DNA from: Paramecium pentaurelia
Taxonomy: Eukaryota > Ciliophora > Oligohymenophorea > Peniculida > Parameciidae
DNA length: 64,000 nucleotides
Reading direction: 5' to 3'
Assembly: GCA_905183005.1 (NCBI GenBank)
Contig: CAJJDO010000029.1
Location: 278,091-342,090, forward strand
Shown here: piece by piece, positions 31,730 through 43,529 of the stretch
Layout of the letters: every line of letters begins with the position of its first letter
How positions within the stretch are numbered: position 1 is the stretch's first letter
Position numbers and translations under genes: made by a program
The notes under the pieces: generated by a model
Told to the model about the DNA's origin: nothing
Seen by the model: only the letters and a program-made list of their open reading frames with translations
Database searches by the model: none

Positions 31730-32898
31730 ATGATTACACCTGCTTAAAGTAATCCTCAAAACTTTTTACCTTAATTGTCTAATAATTAGGGTAATATTAT
31801 TTTTAATACGCCAAAAAACTAACCTTTAAAGTAAATATATAATAATTAATATAAGAAATACTTTATAGAAGCTACAAATTTAGTATAATGATTTAGAAAA
31901 ATAAAATCAAGAGTTGGCTAACGAAAAAAAATTAATTCAAAAGTAAATCTTAAAAAATAGTTTAAAAATTTAAGATTTAGAATAAGAAAATATAAATTTA
32001 AGGTAATATTATTATTCATATCTTTAGTAAATTAAATTAAAAACTAACTGATGAACTTGCACTTCTTAAGTATAATTAATCTGAATTTGAAAACCTTAAG
32101 TTTGAAAATTAATAAATTAAGTAGTTTATTTTGTTATTTTAGAGATTAAATCAATCAGATTAGACTTAACTCAGAATAAATTTTGATGGAAAAAAATAAA
32201 TTATAAGAATAGATTTCGAAACTTGTTTTGTATTAATTTTTATTAAATAAAGCGAAAAATGTGAGTTAGATAATCTCTAATAAGAAAATTATAAACTTAA
32301 TCAAATAATAAATGATCATAAAGAATAACTAAATCTTCTTTCTTACAATTTGATATTAAGCAAAGTTCAACTAGACTTTGAATAAATAAATGCTGTAAAT
32401 ACTTTTCAAAATTTAGAATAATAAAATAATTCATAATATATTAAATAAATATAGATTATTACCCAAAAATTGGAAGAAAATATGCCATCTAATTAAGATA
32501 CAAATAATTAAAATTTGATAAATAAATGTGGCCATAAATTTTCAAAATTAAAATTAGAATATATTATCTTTTAAGCATAATTAAATAAATATAAAGCCTT
32601 ATGTGATTAGTGTCAATAACCACTACAATAGAAGCTTTGTTTAGAAAGTTAATCTTTAGGTAAAATTTACTTAGAAAATTAAGAAAAATCTGAACTTATA
32701 AGTATATAAAATTTTATCAGCTTAAAGATCAACACAAATTATAAATAATTAGCAAAATGCAAAAATTAAAATTGCATTTTTTTTTGTATTTGGGAATAAA
32801 AGTAAATTGAATAAAAGATCTAATAAGTAGGTAGTTTTTGTTTGATTTGTTAAGAACAAAGCGTAACTAACCCTTTTCTTACAAATTAAGTGTAATGA
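31730..32898 (+). CDS. Coiled-coil protein with C-terminal Cys/His module (paralog F)
   Basis: ATG 31730 to TGA 32896-32898. Two 25-nt introns (the first ends ...ATATAAG, the second ...CTTTAG) leave 373 codons. A short Asn/Pro/Gln-rich head leads into a coiled coil (NDLEKQNQELANEKK onward). The C-terminal ~130 residues repeat the family module: KCGHKFSKLKLEY, CDQCQQPLQQKLCL, LGKIYLEN, KCKNQNCIFFCIW, GSFCLICQEQ. Conserved order and spacing against 26686-28493 make zinc binding very likely. It is the only plus-strand member of the cluster and is convergent with the gene ending near 33230. Confidence 0.83.
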
Positions 32899-33229
32899 TA
32901 AATTATATATAAATTTTGTATATAAACTAGAAGCAATTTGAAATTTTCCGATTAATATATTATAAGATTATTTATTATTTTGCTAGAATTATACTTATTT
33001 TTAATAAATAAAATTAAAAATTTACAAATAACACTTCTTAATAAATTAAACTTTAAAGATATTTGATCAATTTATAAAAACAATAAGTATTATTTTATAA
33101 TGATGGAATTGAAAAGTTTAAATACCATCATAGTTTTAAAAAGGAGAGTATGCTAATTTTGGTAAAATGGCCATTCTCTAAAATTCACTAAAGTAAAATT
33201 AATTAAAATTAAAATTAAGATTTTAATTT
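32899..33229. other. Convergent spacer between two family members
   Basis: About 330 AT-rich bases, nothing recognised. If the minus-strand gene ending near 33230 really lacks its stop, its frame would run into this spacer. Confidence 0.5.
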
Positions 33230-35439
33230 ATCATATTTTTTATGCTTTGCAAAATTATTCACAGTTTTGGCAATAAAATTACTAGTTCATTTTTATTTCT
33301 TAATTTTCTTCATTACTTTAAAAAATGAATATAAAGTTGCAATTTTTTGAGTTACATTTATATATTGGTAATTAAGCATTCCTTTATATTCTAATTAATG
33401 TTAATAACTATTTTTGGTATATCATTTTTAAATATTGTTCCAGAAGGATTAATAGTTACTGAAATAGATTAAGTGGTAATAATTTTTCCTTATAGCATTT
33501 GCAATGAACTTACTTTTACATTATCAAGGCACTTTCTAATACATCTTTGATCTCTCTGAAAGTTAAATTGGATATGCAATCATGATTATCTATTCTCCTT
33601 TCTAGAATCTTCTTAGTTTGAATATTCATTAAACCACATATAGTAATAAAGTTTTTTTCAAATTTTTTTAAAGATTTTCTAAGTTAAATGCATTTAATAC
33701 TCTAACTACGTATTTTAATCACGAAGATTTTCAATTTATACTTATTATTCATTATTTTACTTATCTCTTTCCTAATTTAATACTTCTAATTATGATTGTA
33801 AGTTAAACTTGGTTTCTTTAAGTTCAGTTTATAAAGAGATATTTTCATTCTTTAACTTTTGATTTTCTTCTTACAATTTATTAATATTGTTCTAAGTTAA
33901 TTTTCTAAATTTATTATTTATATTACTTTTCATTATCTCTTTCCTTTTTTAATTTTTCTATTTATGATTATAGGTTTAATTTAGTTTGTTTGAATTCATT
34001 TTATAAATAGAGATTTTAATTCTTTAACTTTTGATTTTCTTCTTACAATTTATTAATATTGTTCTAAGTTAATTATCTAAATTAAATTTATTTATATTAC
34101 TTTTCATTATCTATTTCCTTATTTAATACTTCTATTTATGATTATAGGTTAAACTTAGTTTGTTTAAGTTAATTTTATAAAGAGATATTTTCATTCTTTA
34201 ACTTTTGATTTTCTTCTTACAATTTCTTAATTTAGTCTTAAGTTAATTTTCTAAATTAAATTTGTTTATATTACCTTTCATTATCTCTTTCCTAATTTAA
34301 TACTGTTAATTATAATAATTATGATTAGAGTTTAAACTTAGCTTATTGAAATTCATTTTATAAAGAGAGATTTTCATTCTTTAACTTTTGATTTTCTTCT
34401 TACAATTTCTTAATTTCGTCTTAAGTTAATTTTCTAAATTAAATTTGTTTATATTACTTTTCATTATCTCTTTCCTTTTTTAATAATTCTGTTTATGATT
34501 ATAGGTTTAACTTAGTTTGTTTGAATTCATTTTATAAAGAGAGATTTTCATTATTTAAATTTTAACATTCCTTATCATATTTATTATTTAATAGCCTAAA
34601 TTAGATTTACAATATATTTTACTTTAATTCATTGATTTCTTTCGTTAAATTTGAAATTTCAATCTTTGATTAACTTATTTATTATTCATATACTTGTGAT
34701 AAATTTCTAATAAATGATATTATTTTTACTTTATTTGAGACAAATCTTTTTATAATTAAAAGTATTATTATTCTATTTATTATTTTTCCTATTTTAATTA
34801 TTATAATTCTGAAGAATATTATTATTATTGCTAAATTATTTATTAATTTTAAGGGTAAATTTATATTCTATTTAAATAAATAAAATACTTTGGATTTTCA
34901 ATATAATGAATTTTTTTTTTACCTATGATCTCTGATGTATTTAATTATTCTGATTTTTAACTTTATTCTATTTTACTTTAATCAAAATTGATATAATTTT
35001 ATGTAGTGGTTCCATTCAATATAGGAATTTATGAAGATAATTATAAATTATCTATATAATACAACTCGTTCGAATTTATTTCTTATTTAAACTGATGAAT
35101 TTAGTTATCAAATTATTAGTTAAAGCTTATTTACTTACCTTATTCAACCGATGAGAGTTTTTAGATAGTATAGGAATAAATTTTTCTATAAAAAATTTAT
35201 CTGGTTTTTAATTATTTCATAATATTAATTACTTAAGTGTCAAGCCTTCCATCAAATGGCTTATTTTTTTCAAATTGTAATTCAATTCGTTAATCATTAT
35301 TCAAACTTTTCTTAATATATGTTAAGACATCCGAAACTTATGTATTGGATTATAATCTATATCCTTAAGGCCAGTCTAAAGGTCGATTTAAATCATAAAA
35401 TGTAACCATCATTGTATCTGGAGATTATGCCCTCTGCAT
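33230..35439 (-). CDS. Coiled-coil protein with tandem repeats and a divergent Cys module (paralog C)
   Basis: ATG at 35439. The N-terminal domain matches paralog B (MMVTFYDL, TYIKKSLNND, KNKPFDGRL). Introns of 21, 23, 22 and 31 nt connect it to a coiled coil built of ~175-bp tandem repeats (LQEENQKLKNEN...LQSQ), then to a C-terminal module in which only part of the Cys/His set survives: NHDCISN instead of CGH, CKCYKEKLLPL, KCNSKNCNFIFIF, FYCQNCEQF. The 3' end is uncertain: the nearest TGA (33230-33232) is one base out of frame because of an A7 run, so the stop may be lost, or the run may be an A6 sequencing error. Probably a diverging paralog with weakened zinc binding. Confidence 0.62.
33843..34560 (-). 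repeat. Coding tandem repeat, ~173-182-bp unit, four units plus a degenerate one
   Basis: Units start with the same sequence near 33843, 34017, 34192 and 34374, with a decayed fifth near 34548. Each encodes about 50 coiled-coil residues and contains an intron-like GTAATATAA...TTTAG element: 24 nt at 34077-34100, 34251-34274 and 34434-34457, and 22 nt at 33905-33926. Only the 22-nt version must be removed to keep the frame. Confidence 0.75.
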
Positions 35440-36597
35440 TTCTATTAAATAAAATTAATTGATTATTTATAAATAAATTATTAACTTTTATATACAAAAA
35501 ATGTATAATATCTTTCATATTATATATATGTCCAATGTTCTAAAAGGATTTCAAGGCGAAATGAAATATATTTGATTTTGACAACTAGAATTATATTAAA
35601 TCGATTGATAATTTTTTACTTGTTTTTTCTAAAAAATGGTAAATTAATTTTCTAACAAAGGATTAATTTCAACATATATAATTTCTTTTGTTTAATTCTT
35701 TTTTTCCCCTATTTTTGATATACAATTTTCAAATTATATATTTAGTAACATTAATTGCTGTAATAAAACTTGTGAAATTTTCTATTAATTTTATGGCCAT
35801 GTATAAGTAATTATAATAATATTTTATCTACCAAAATAAAATTGGAGTCACTTTTGAAAAATTTAAAAGAGGAATCTCTCATCCATACCTTTTTATTCGA
35901 GACTAAGGTATTTATTAAACATTTAATCTACGAAGCTTATGCTGGATATGATGGTGAAGAATTAGAAATTACTTATTTGGTTATGGTCAAAATATGAATG
36001 AGCTGTAGTTCTGAGACGATTTAGACCAGGTAATTGTAAGATTTTTCATTAAGTAAATGGTCTAAGAAACCCAATTTAATATAAGGTAAGATGTTTAATT
36101 TTTAAATATTTATGTTAAAAAAAAAGATGGGAATAAACTCATGACTTTGTTTTTAACAAATCACCAGCTATAAGAATGAAAAATTTAGAAGCTCAAAATA
36201 CTTTTAAAGTAAATCTTTAAAAAGATTTACCTTATGATATTTAAACATATACTCACTATAACTGCAACATTAGAAAGGAAAACAAACTTTGAAAATTGTT
36301 AATATTCTGCTATCATAGTTGGTGGAAATATTAAGTATTATGATATGGTAACTAAGAAGGTCACTAGATGATAAAAAGAAGGAATTAAATGAAATAGATA
36401 GACTACTTTAGGATCCTTAAAAAGATTGATTAAATATAAAGTGATACCAGAGATATGTTATAAACTTTAAGATCAAAAATTAATATCCATTTCAATTAAC
36501 AAATCAAAAAAAAAAAAAAAGACCTATATTATTTATTAGTATTCAATAAAAAATTATTTAATAATACTTAGACTCAATAATATAACCAAAAAAAAAT
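35440..36597. pseudogene. Intergenic with fragments of decayed coding sequence
   Basis: Between about 35,850 and 36,470 several short frames with coding-like composition appear in different phases, for example one reading KHLIYEAYAGYDGEELEITY (ends TGA near 35,998) and one reading YSAIIVGGNIKYYDMVTKK. No set of GTA...AG introns joins them, and TGA interrupts each. Probably the relic of one or two genes; family not recognised. Confidence 0.35.
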
Positions 36598-36930
36598 ATG
36601 AATGTATGTAAATATATAATCACCATGGATTCCATGGAGTAAAGTTCATTAAATACCTTAAAATAATAAATAGAAGCATATCAGATGCAATATATTCATC
36701 TAAATCATTATAATTCTCCAAAGAGCCAAAAGAATTCAAGATTTAATTTCTCATATCGAAAATCTTTAAAAAAAGAAAGAACATTTAAGAATATTATTTA
36801 AATAGATGATGATAGTTATGCTATTAAAAACAACTACTATCCTTATCTATAGAAGATCTACTTAAGATCTAGAAAGAATAATCAACTTTAAATATATGAA
36901 GAATCCAAAAAATCTAAGAATATATTATGA
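36598..36930 (+). CDS. Small ORF of unknown function, 110 residues
   Basis: ATG 36598 to TGA 36928-36930, 111 codons, no intron. It is basic and Lys/Asn/Gln-rich (SYRKSLKKERTFKN, KIYLRSRKNNQLQIY) and uses TAA for Gln like real genes here. It runs into the left edge of the 36899-38054 repeat, so it may be the 5' end of a longer gene whose remainder is broken. No family recognised. Confidence 0.35.
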
Positions 36931-38054
36931 AACTGTATATAACATTGCCAATAATAAGATGGCATTCTCAAATTATCTAATAGAATAAAAAGACTAGCAA
37001 AATACTTGAATGAGAACAATGCAGTCAAAATTGAATTTCTAAAAACCTCGATTTCAGTTTAGTTAGAGGCTTATCCAACTGATGGCATCCTTAAATCCCT
37101 CTTATTGGTTAACTCAGACCTATTATGATTATGAGTAATTTATAAAATGGATTGATTCTTCTTTGTACCAATATTTAAAGAAATTTGTACAAGTAGATCA
37201 AATGCTTCTTATATTGGTTTTGTTTCTCATTTAGGTTACTCCTAACACCTTGATTAGATAATAGCAGAATTAAATGTTTATTAAAAGGAAGTATTAGAGG
37301 ATAAATAGCAATCTTTTTAGATTTGCTGAATGCCTATAATATTATGTATAGATACCAAATTTTCTAAAAATTTAGGTAGGAATAAAAGTATAAAGACAGA
37401 TGATAAGCTAAATACTCTTGAATGGATAGAAGAATAGTTATTCATATATGATCCAATATAAAAAAAGAGTTACAGTTTAATTATTATATTAAAAAATAAA
37501 TATGGAATACAAAACTAGGAAAGATCAAATAAACTGATGTGAAAAGGATTAGATGAAGGAGTACATATTAGAGGTAATATAAATGAACTTATGAAACATA
37601 GTTAAGTTTAGCTAGTTTTTCTATGATATCGGCTCAAGAATTTAAATAGAATCTTGCCTTTGAGATCTACGACAAAACTTTGGCTGTGATATATTCAGCT
37701 ATATTTTGATTATTTAGCATAATTGATGAAAAGAGAAGCATTAAAGAATTGGAAAAATGTTAATAGGTGTAAACAGGATCAATCAAAGTGATTCAAAAGT
37801 TATCTAAAGCAAGAGCTAATAAAGTAATAAAATTAGGAGATCATTTGATTCCAAACTAACTGCCTATATTGAGTCTACTTCTGAATAGATAGCCAGAAGT
37901 TGTATCTTAAGAAAATCACTTAGCGAGTAAGTAATTAGAGAAATAAAAGATAATAAGATCGAAATCTCACAGAAAAATAGTCTGAGATGAGAAGAGAATA
38001 AGAGAAGATCATATAGGATAATATCAGGATTAATCAATAGATTGGCATCCCCAA
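36899..38054. repeat. Imperfect direct repeat copy 1 (1156 bp) left of the N at 38055
   Basis: Aligns with 38056-39172 with scattered substitutions and one ~39-bp segment present only here (around 37,004-37,060). It carries decayed or unresolved coding sequence: readable stretches such as SYWLTQTYYDYEQFIKWIDS and KLTAYIESTSEQIARSC lie in different frames separated by TGA. Confidence 0.85.
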
Positions 38055-38055
38055 N

Positions 38056-39172
38056 AAGAATCAAAAAAATCTAAGAATATATTATGAAACTGTAAATAAC
38101 TTTGCCAATAATAAGAAGGCATTCTCAAATTATCTAGTAGAATAAAAAGACTAGCAACATACTTGAATGAGAACAATGCAGTTTGAAGCTTATCCAACTG
38201 ATGGCATCCTTAAATCCCTCTTATTGGTTAACTCAGACCTATTATGATTATGAGTAATTTATAAAATGGATTGATTCTTCTTTGTACCAATATTTAAAGA
38301 AATTTGTACAAGTAGATCAAATGCTTCTTATATTGGTTTTGTTTCTCATTTAGGTTACTCCTAACACCTTGATTAGATAATAGCAGAATTAAATGTTTAT
38401 TAAAAGGAAGTATTAGAGGATAAATAGCAATCTTTTTAGATTTGCTGAATGCCTATAATATTATATATAGATACCAAATTTTCTAAAAATTTAGGTAGGA
38501 ATAAAAGTATAAAGACAGATGATAAGCTATATGCTCTTGAATGGATAGAAGAATAGTTATTCATATATGATCCAATATAAAAAAAGAGTTACAGTTTTAA
38601 TTAATATATTAACAAATAAATATGGAATACAAAACTAGTAAAGATCAAATAAACTGATTTGAAAAGGATTAGATGAAGGAGTACATATTAGAGGTAATAT
38701 TAATCAACTTATGAAACATAGTTAAGTTTAGCTAGTTTTTCTATGATATCGGCTCAAGAATTTAAATAGAATCTTGCCTTTGAGATCTACGACAAAACTT
38801 TGGCTGTGATATATTCAGCTATATTTTGATTATTTAGCATAATTGATGAAAAGAGAAGCATTAAAGAATTGGAAAAATGTTAATAGGTGTAAACAGGATC
38901 AATCAAAGTGATTCAAAAGTTATCTAAAGCAAGAGCTAATAAAGTAATAAAATTAGGAGATCATTTGATTCCAAACTAACTGCCTATATTGAGTCTACTT
39001 CTGAATAGATAGCCAGAAGTTGTATCTTAAGAAAATCACTTAGCGAGTAAGTAATTAGAGAAATAAAAGATAATAAGATCGAAATCTCACAGAAAAATAG
39101 TCTGAGATGAGAAGAGAATAAGAGAAGATCATATAGGATAATATCAGGATTAATCAATAGATTGGCATCCCC
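38056..39172. repeat. Imperfect direct repeat copy 2 (1117 bp) right of the N at 38055
   Basis: Second, slightly diverged copy of 36899-38054; most differences lie in its first ~110 bases, including the ~39-bp deletion. Because of the N it is probably an alternative allele or paralog appended by the scaffolder, but real tandem duplication cannot be excluded. Confidence 0.85.
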
Positions 39173-40125
39173 AAAAAAATTTTCTTAAATTTAAATATTT
39201 GCCAAACTTTGGATTTTTGAGATGTACAAGTATAGCTGGAGATAATATAATTAATTTATGTGCTACAAGTCTTAGGAAGATGTAGAAAGACATCATCCTT
39301 TATTAAAAGATTTTTTTGCAATAAAAGATTATAAACTTTTCAAAAAACATTTATATTCCAATTCTTTTATTTAGCTTTGAATGATTAAGTTCAATCAATG
39401 ACATAAATAATTTATTGCATTTATTTGATTTTATACTTTTGGAACAAAATTTGTACTTTTTATATTTTTAATTTAATCCATATAATAGTTATAGTAGTTG
39501 TGTATTATAAGACTAATAATGTTCAATTTTTAAGTTCAATTATTATTTCCAAAAAAAGATTTTACTGTTTGCTTAAAATTATTTATCATCAATTTTTTGC
39601 AATTTTATCAATTCTATTAATTAATTTGATAGGTATTTTTGCCCATAACAGCTTTGTTTAGTTTAAACTTAAAAAAGAAATAAAAATAAATTTTTTATTA
39701 ATATTATTTGAATCATTTTATTTTTAAAAAGATTAAAAATAAATAAATTAAAGAGGCTTCTTTAATAAAAATTAATAATTTATATTTCATTTATTATAAA
39801 AGAAAATCTAATAACATTAACGTAATTATTTAATCTATTTTTTTGGTTTTTTTATAAATTACTTGAGATTATTAGTAAAAAAACATTTAAAATTTTTATC
39901 AAACAATTAAGTATAATATAAATTTTACTTTTATCTACTCTCAATTAAAATTTTTATACATTTTAGATTTATTTCTATATTTATATATTAAATATAAATA
40001 ATAAGAAATGAGTTTCTATTTATAATAATAGAATTATCATAATTTTGTGAATTGCAAATGATAAATGAACAAAAAGTTTTGAATCTATAAATTCATATAT
40101 ATAAATTAAAGATAATTATAAATTA
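39173..40125. other. AT-rich intergenic, no gene recognised
   Basis: Nearly 1 kb of very AT-rich sequence downstream of paralog D. A long TGA-free plus-strand run (39425 onward) is judged a composition artefact, because it continues antisense into the paralog D gene. Confidence 0.55.
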
Positions 40126-41365
40126 TCATTAAAATGTTCTAAAAATGGGAGTTTATATTTAAACGTTAATTACAGTATATTAAAGACATGAAGGGCAAAA
40201 TCCATTATTTTATTTTATAGGCCTTACATTGTATCCTTAAATTCCTCTCTAGTTATTCTACCAAATGCAAAAGAATTGACAATTATTGTTTGAACATTTT
40301 ATTAGTTTTTCATTATATTTTAAGTTCATTTATAAATTTTATAAAAGATTGCTAAATTCTATTTAATTTTTTATTTCTAAATATGTTCTTCCATAATCTT
40401 AAATTAATAAACATAGTTTAGATTATAGAGAAGCTTAACAACTAGTGCATTTAGCTATTGTATTGGTTCTTATTGCAAAATATACTTATTATTGTATTTA
40501 AGAAATATCTAAAAAATGACCACATTTATTTTTGTAATTACTCTATTATTAAGCTTATAGTTATGATATTTATAATACTTTAATTTTAGTAATTATATTA
40601 GAATACTTATGAATTTTAGATAGAAATTTCATCTTCTTTAGGTTCTATATTTCTATTTTAAATTCTTATTTTAGGTTGAATTTTATTAACTTTTTCTTTA
40701 TTTAATAAATCTATATGTGTTTATAGGTTAAAATTAGCTTCTCTAAGTGAATTTTATAATGTACTATTTTCATTCTTTAATTAATGACATTCCTCTTTTT
40801 ATTTTTTAATTAATTGCCTAAATTAGATTCATAATATATTTTACTCTTAATTTTCCATTTTTAATATCAAATTTGATATATCAAACTGTAATTAGCTTAT
40901 TTATTGTTAATCATCTTAAGATTAAGATTTAATTTATGATATTTAATTTTCCAATTCCTAGTTTTATTATTCTATTTATTATTTTTCATGTTTTAATTAT
41001 TATAATTCTTGAATTTAACCTTCTAACCTACTTATCTTCTAATATTTTTAAGTAAAAACATCTATTTATTAAGATATTTCATCTCTGTTTTTCATATGAT
41101 GGTTTTTCTCTTAGAAATAAATTTTTCTATAAGAAAGGTCGACTCTATTTATCCTACTAATTTCAATTATTTCTGATTAAGTATTGTAGAATTCAAAGTC
41201 TTTATCTCCTAATTTAGATTTTAAGATATTAATAATGGTCTCTGATAAGTTTTAATCCTGTAATTTAATCAAAAAAATAGCACTATTAACATCATCTAAG
41301 TTATGTAATAGCAAATGAGTGTTTTCATTCGATGTTTGTCTTTGGAGATTAAAATATTGATACAT
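40126..41365 (-). CDS. Coiled-coil protein with C-terminal Cys/His module (paralog D)
   Basis: ATG at 41365 to TGA 40128-40126; one 25-nt intron (ending AAG) at the same place as in paralog B leaves 405 codons. The first ~90 residues (MYQYFNLQRQTSNEN...) differ from paralogs B and C. The coiled coil (LEGQIQELQQLKHEKQQIEQ) and especially the last ~130 residues are nearly identical to B: CGHFLDISQ, CTSCQASL, KCSNNNCQFFCIW, GFCPSCL. DNA identity over 40140-40650 versus 26722-27240 is very high, so the module was copied recently or homogenised by gene conversion while the N-termini diverged. Confidence 0.82.
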
Positions 41366-41411
41366 CTTTTTTTTAATTTATTTATATCGTATTTATATAG
41401 AAATCATACTT

Positions 41412-41809
41412 ATGATTTTTAATAATCTTGATTTTATTTATGAGAAGAACTATATTTAAGAATTATAATTATGTTCAAAAAATATAGAGTTTTGTTTTTT
41501 AATTGGCGATTATAACAGCATCATTGAAGACATTGATAAACTATTTAAAAATAAAAATGTTCAAAGTCATAATGTAGTTTAAATTCTATTATTCCAATCC
41601 TATCTGCTATTTATTAGACTGCTTAAACCAATAAATAAAAAGATCAATAAATTATCTAGATCTAAAAAGAATTTATTTAAAGAATGACTAATGAAAATAG
41701 AATGAAGAATTAAGTAATTTTTCTTAATAATTTAGTTAATCATTATTAAAGACTTAAGCAATCTTCTAATGATACAATACTTGAGTCTCAAATACTTTAT
41801 GATATCTGA
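41412..41809 (+). CDS. Small coiled-coil protein, uncertain intron
   Basis: ATG 41412 starts a frame reading MIFNNLDFIYEKNYIQEL and IGDYNSIIEDIDKLFKNK. Removing a 44-nt GTAG...TTAG segment joins it to KEFIQRMTNENRMKNQ and ends at TGA 41807-41809, 118 codons. That intron would be long for this genome (others are 18-34 nt), so the alternative is an unspliced frame ending at a TGA near 41,686. Starts 46 bp from divergent paralog D. No family recognised. Confidence 0.4.
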
Positions 41810-41913
41810 AAAGTTGTTTTAATTTATTAAGAGCATAGATGAAACACAAAAATTAAATTTATTAAAGTTAAATGAATTATATAAGTTGAACTTATATTAA
41901 ATAATCATTAAAA

Positions 41914-43451
41914 TCACAATCTTCTTATTAAGAGTCTAATGATATTTTTCCTGTTATTCAATATTTCATTTTCTATATCTTAACATTAATCTAACAAAGT
42001 ACTCAAAATTATCTTCATCTTCATTTTAAAAGAATCATCAGATTATGTAACATTCCTTATAAATTCTTAGGATATATTCATGATAAGAAACTCAGGATAT
42101 TCAATATTATTTGTTAATTGTAAATCATACAATTTTAATCCAAATTTAAATTAAAGCTTAATTAATTCTTATTAAAAATATTCTCTGTATTGTTAAAATG
42201 AAAAATTATTTAAAAAGTCTTTAAATACTTCATCAAAGTAAGGATTATTGATTTGATAGTTTATTTCTTATTTAATTAAATGTCTAAAAGTTTCTTAATA
42301 AAAAAACTTTTCAATTATTATATTTAAAGCATTTTCTTTATCTTCTAATGGCAATAAATGTTGACTGAATAGTTTCTATAATAAGGCTTCAAGTACTATA
42401 GCTGCTTAATAGTCTTATTAAAATTTTTCAATTTTCTGAACAAAGTTCATAACTAAAATTAGAAGATTCCATACTTTTCCTAAAATTGCTTGATGAAATT
42501 ATAATTCCTTTAATTTTAGTATCGCAAATATCTTAATACTCCTATTCAAACTCAGTATTTCTAAGTTTTCTTAACATTTTAATAATATCTGAAATTTCTT
42601 CAAAAAAGTATAAGAACTCATCTTCAAACTTCATATCATTTGGAATATCTTCAAGTATGGTTCTGATTAACTAAAATTTGCTTTTCTAAAATTTAAATAA
42701 CATAATTTAATACATATATTTCAAATTATGATCTAAGTTAATCTTATCCTTTATTTTCAAAATACAAATATAGAAAATAAGTTAAATGTTTATCATATTT
42801 TAGTAAACAATTAATAATATATACATTTTCTGATCTTAACACAATTTCTCCAAATAATTACATAAGATTGTTGTTTTCTTATTCAATAGGGAAATGTAAT
42901 TATCTTAAATTCCTAGACATGTCTTAAGGTTTAATTTTATAATCACAAAACTAAACATAGAGCATAACAAATGAGATCCAATCTGATTTAGATTCCTTAA
43001 GAATCGATTCTATATCACCTAATAAAATTTTATTTATTTAATTTAAAGTTTGATCATCATATTATTTTAAGTTTTCTTTTACTCTTTTAAAACTTTCTTA
43101 TTATTATAAAGTATCAATTTTTGGAAAAAAATTATGCTTTTTAATAGCTTCAAAAGCATTGCGGGATAAATTTTATTCAAAATTTTAGATGCATTCATGA
43201 ACAAAACCATTTTTTAATAAATCAATAGCTGATTTTTAATTAAAAACTTTATGTTGTTATACCCATTGCTTAAATCTATATCCCAAGAATTCTTCATTAT
43301 TTTACCAAATTTTGATCAAAAATAAAATTAAGTATCGATCATTTTAAGCATTTTATCTACAAGATGCAATCATATCATCTAAATAGTTTTCATCAAAATA
43401 ATTTTTATGTTATTTTGCTATTTCAATTAGATGAAGTAAACTTTAATTCAT
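41914..43451 (-). CDS. Large alpha-helical protein, family not recognised
   Basis: ATG at 43451 to TGA 41916-41914; two introns (28 and 22 nt) leave 496 codons. The sequence is helical throughout without membrane segments or low complexity: NQSLLHLIEIAKQHKNYFDE at the start, then ILEDIPNDMKFEDEFLYFFE and LPLEDKENALNIIIEKFFYQ. The regular helix-turn-helix texture recalls alpha-solenoid proteins such as nucleoporin or coatomer-like subunits, but I see no diagnostic motif. Clean codon pattern and two classic introns make it a secure gene. Confidence 0.78.
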
Positions 43452-43529
43452 TATTTTAAATAATAATAAAAATTATTAAAAATTATGAAAAGTCTTTTTA
43501 AATTTTGGGTAATAATTTATATATAAATA

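Noticed and set aside
37004..37060. The ~39-bp copy-1-only segment as a retained IES
   Set aside because: Its borders are CAGT repeats rather than the TA dinucleotides of Paramecium IESs, so simple microhomology deletion is likelier.
39425..40125. Long TGA-free plus-strand frame beginning with several hydrophobic stretches
   Set aside because: AT-rich DNA with a single stop codon gives long chance frames, and this one continues antisense through paralog D.
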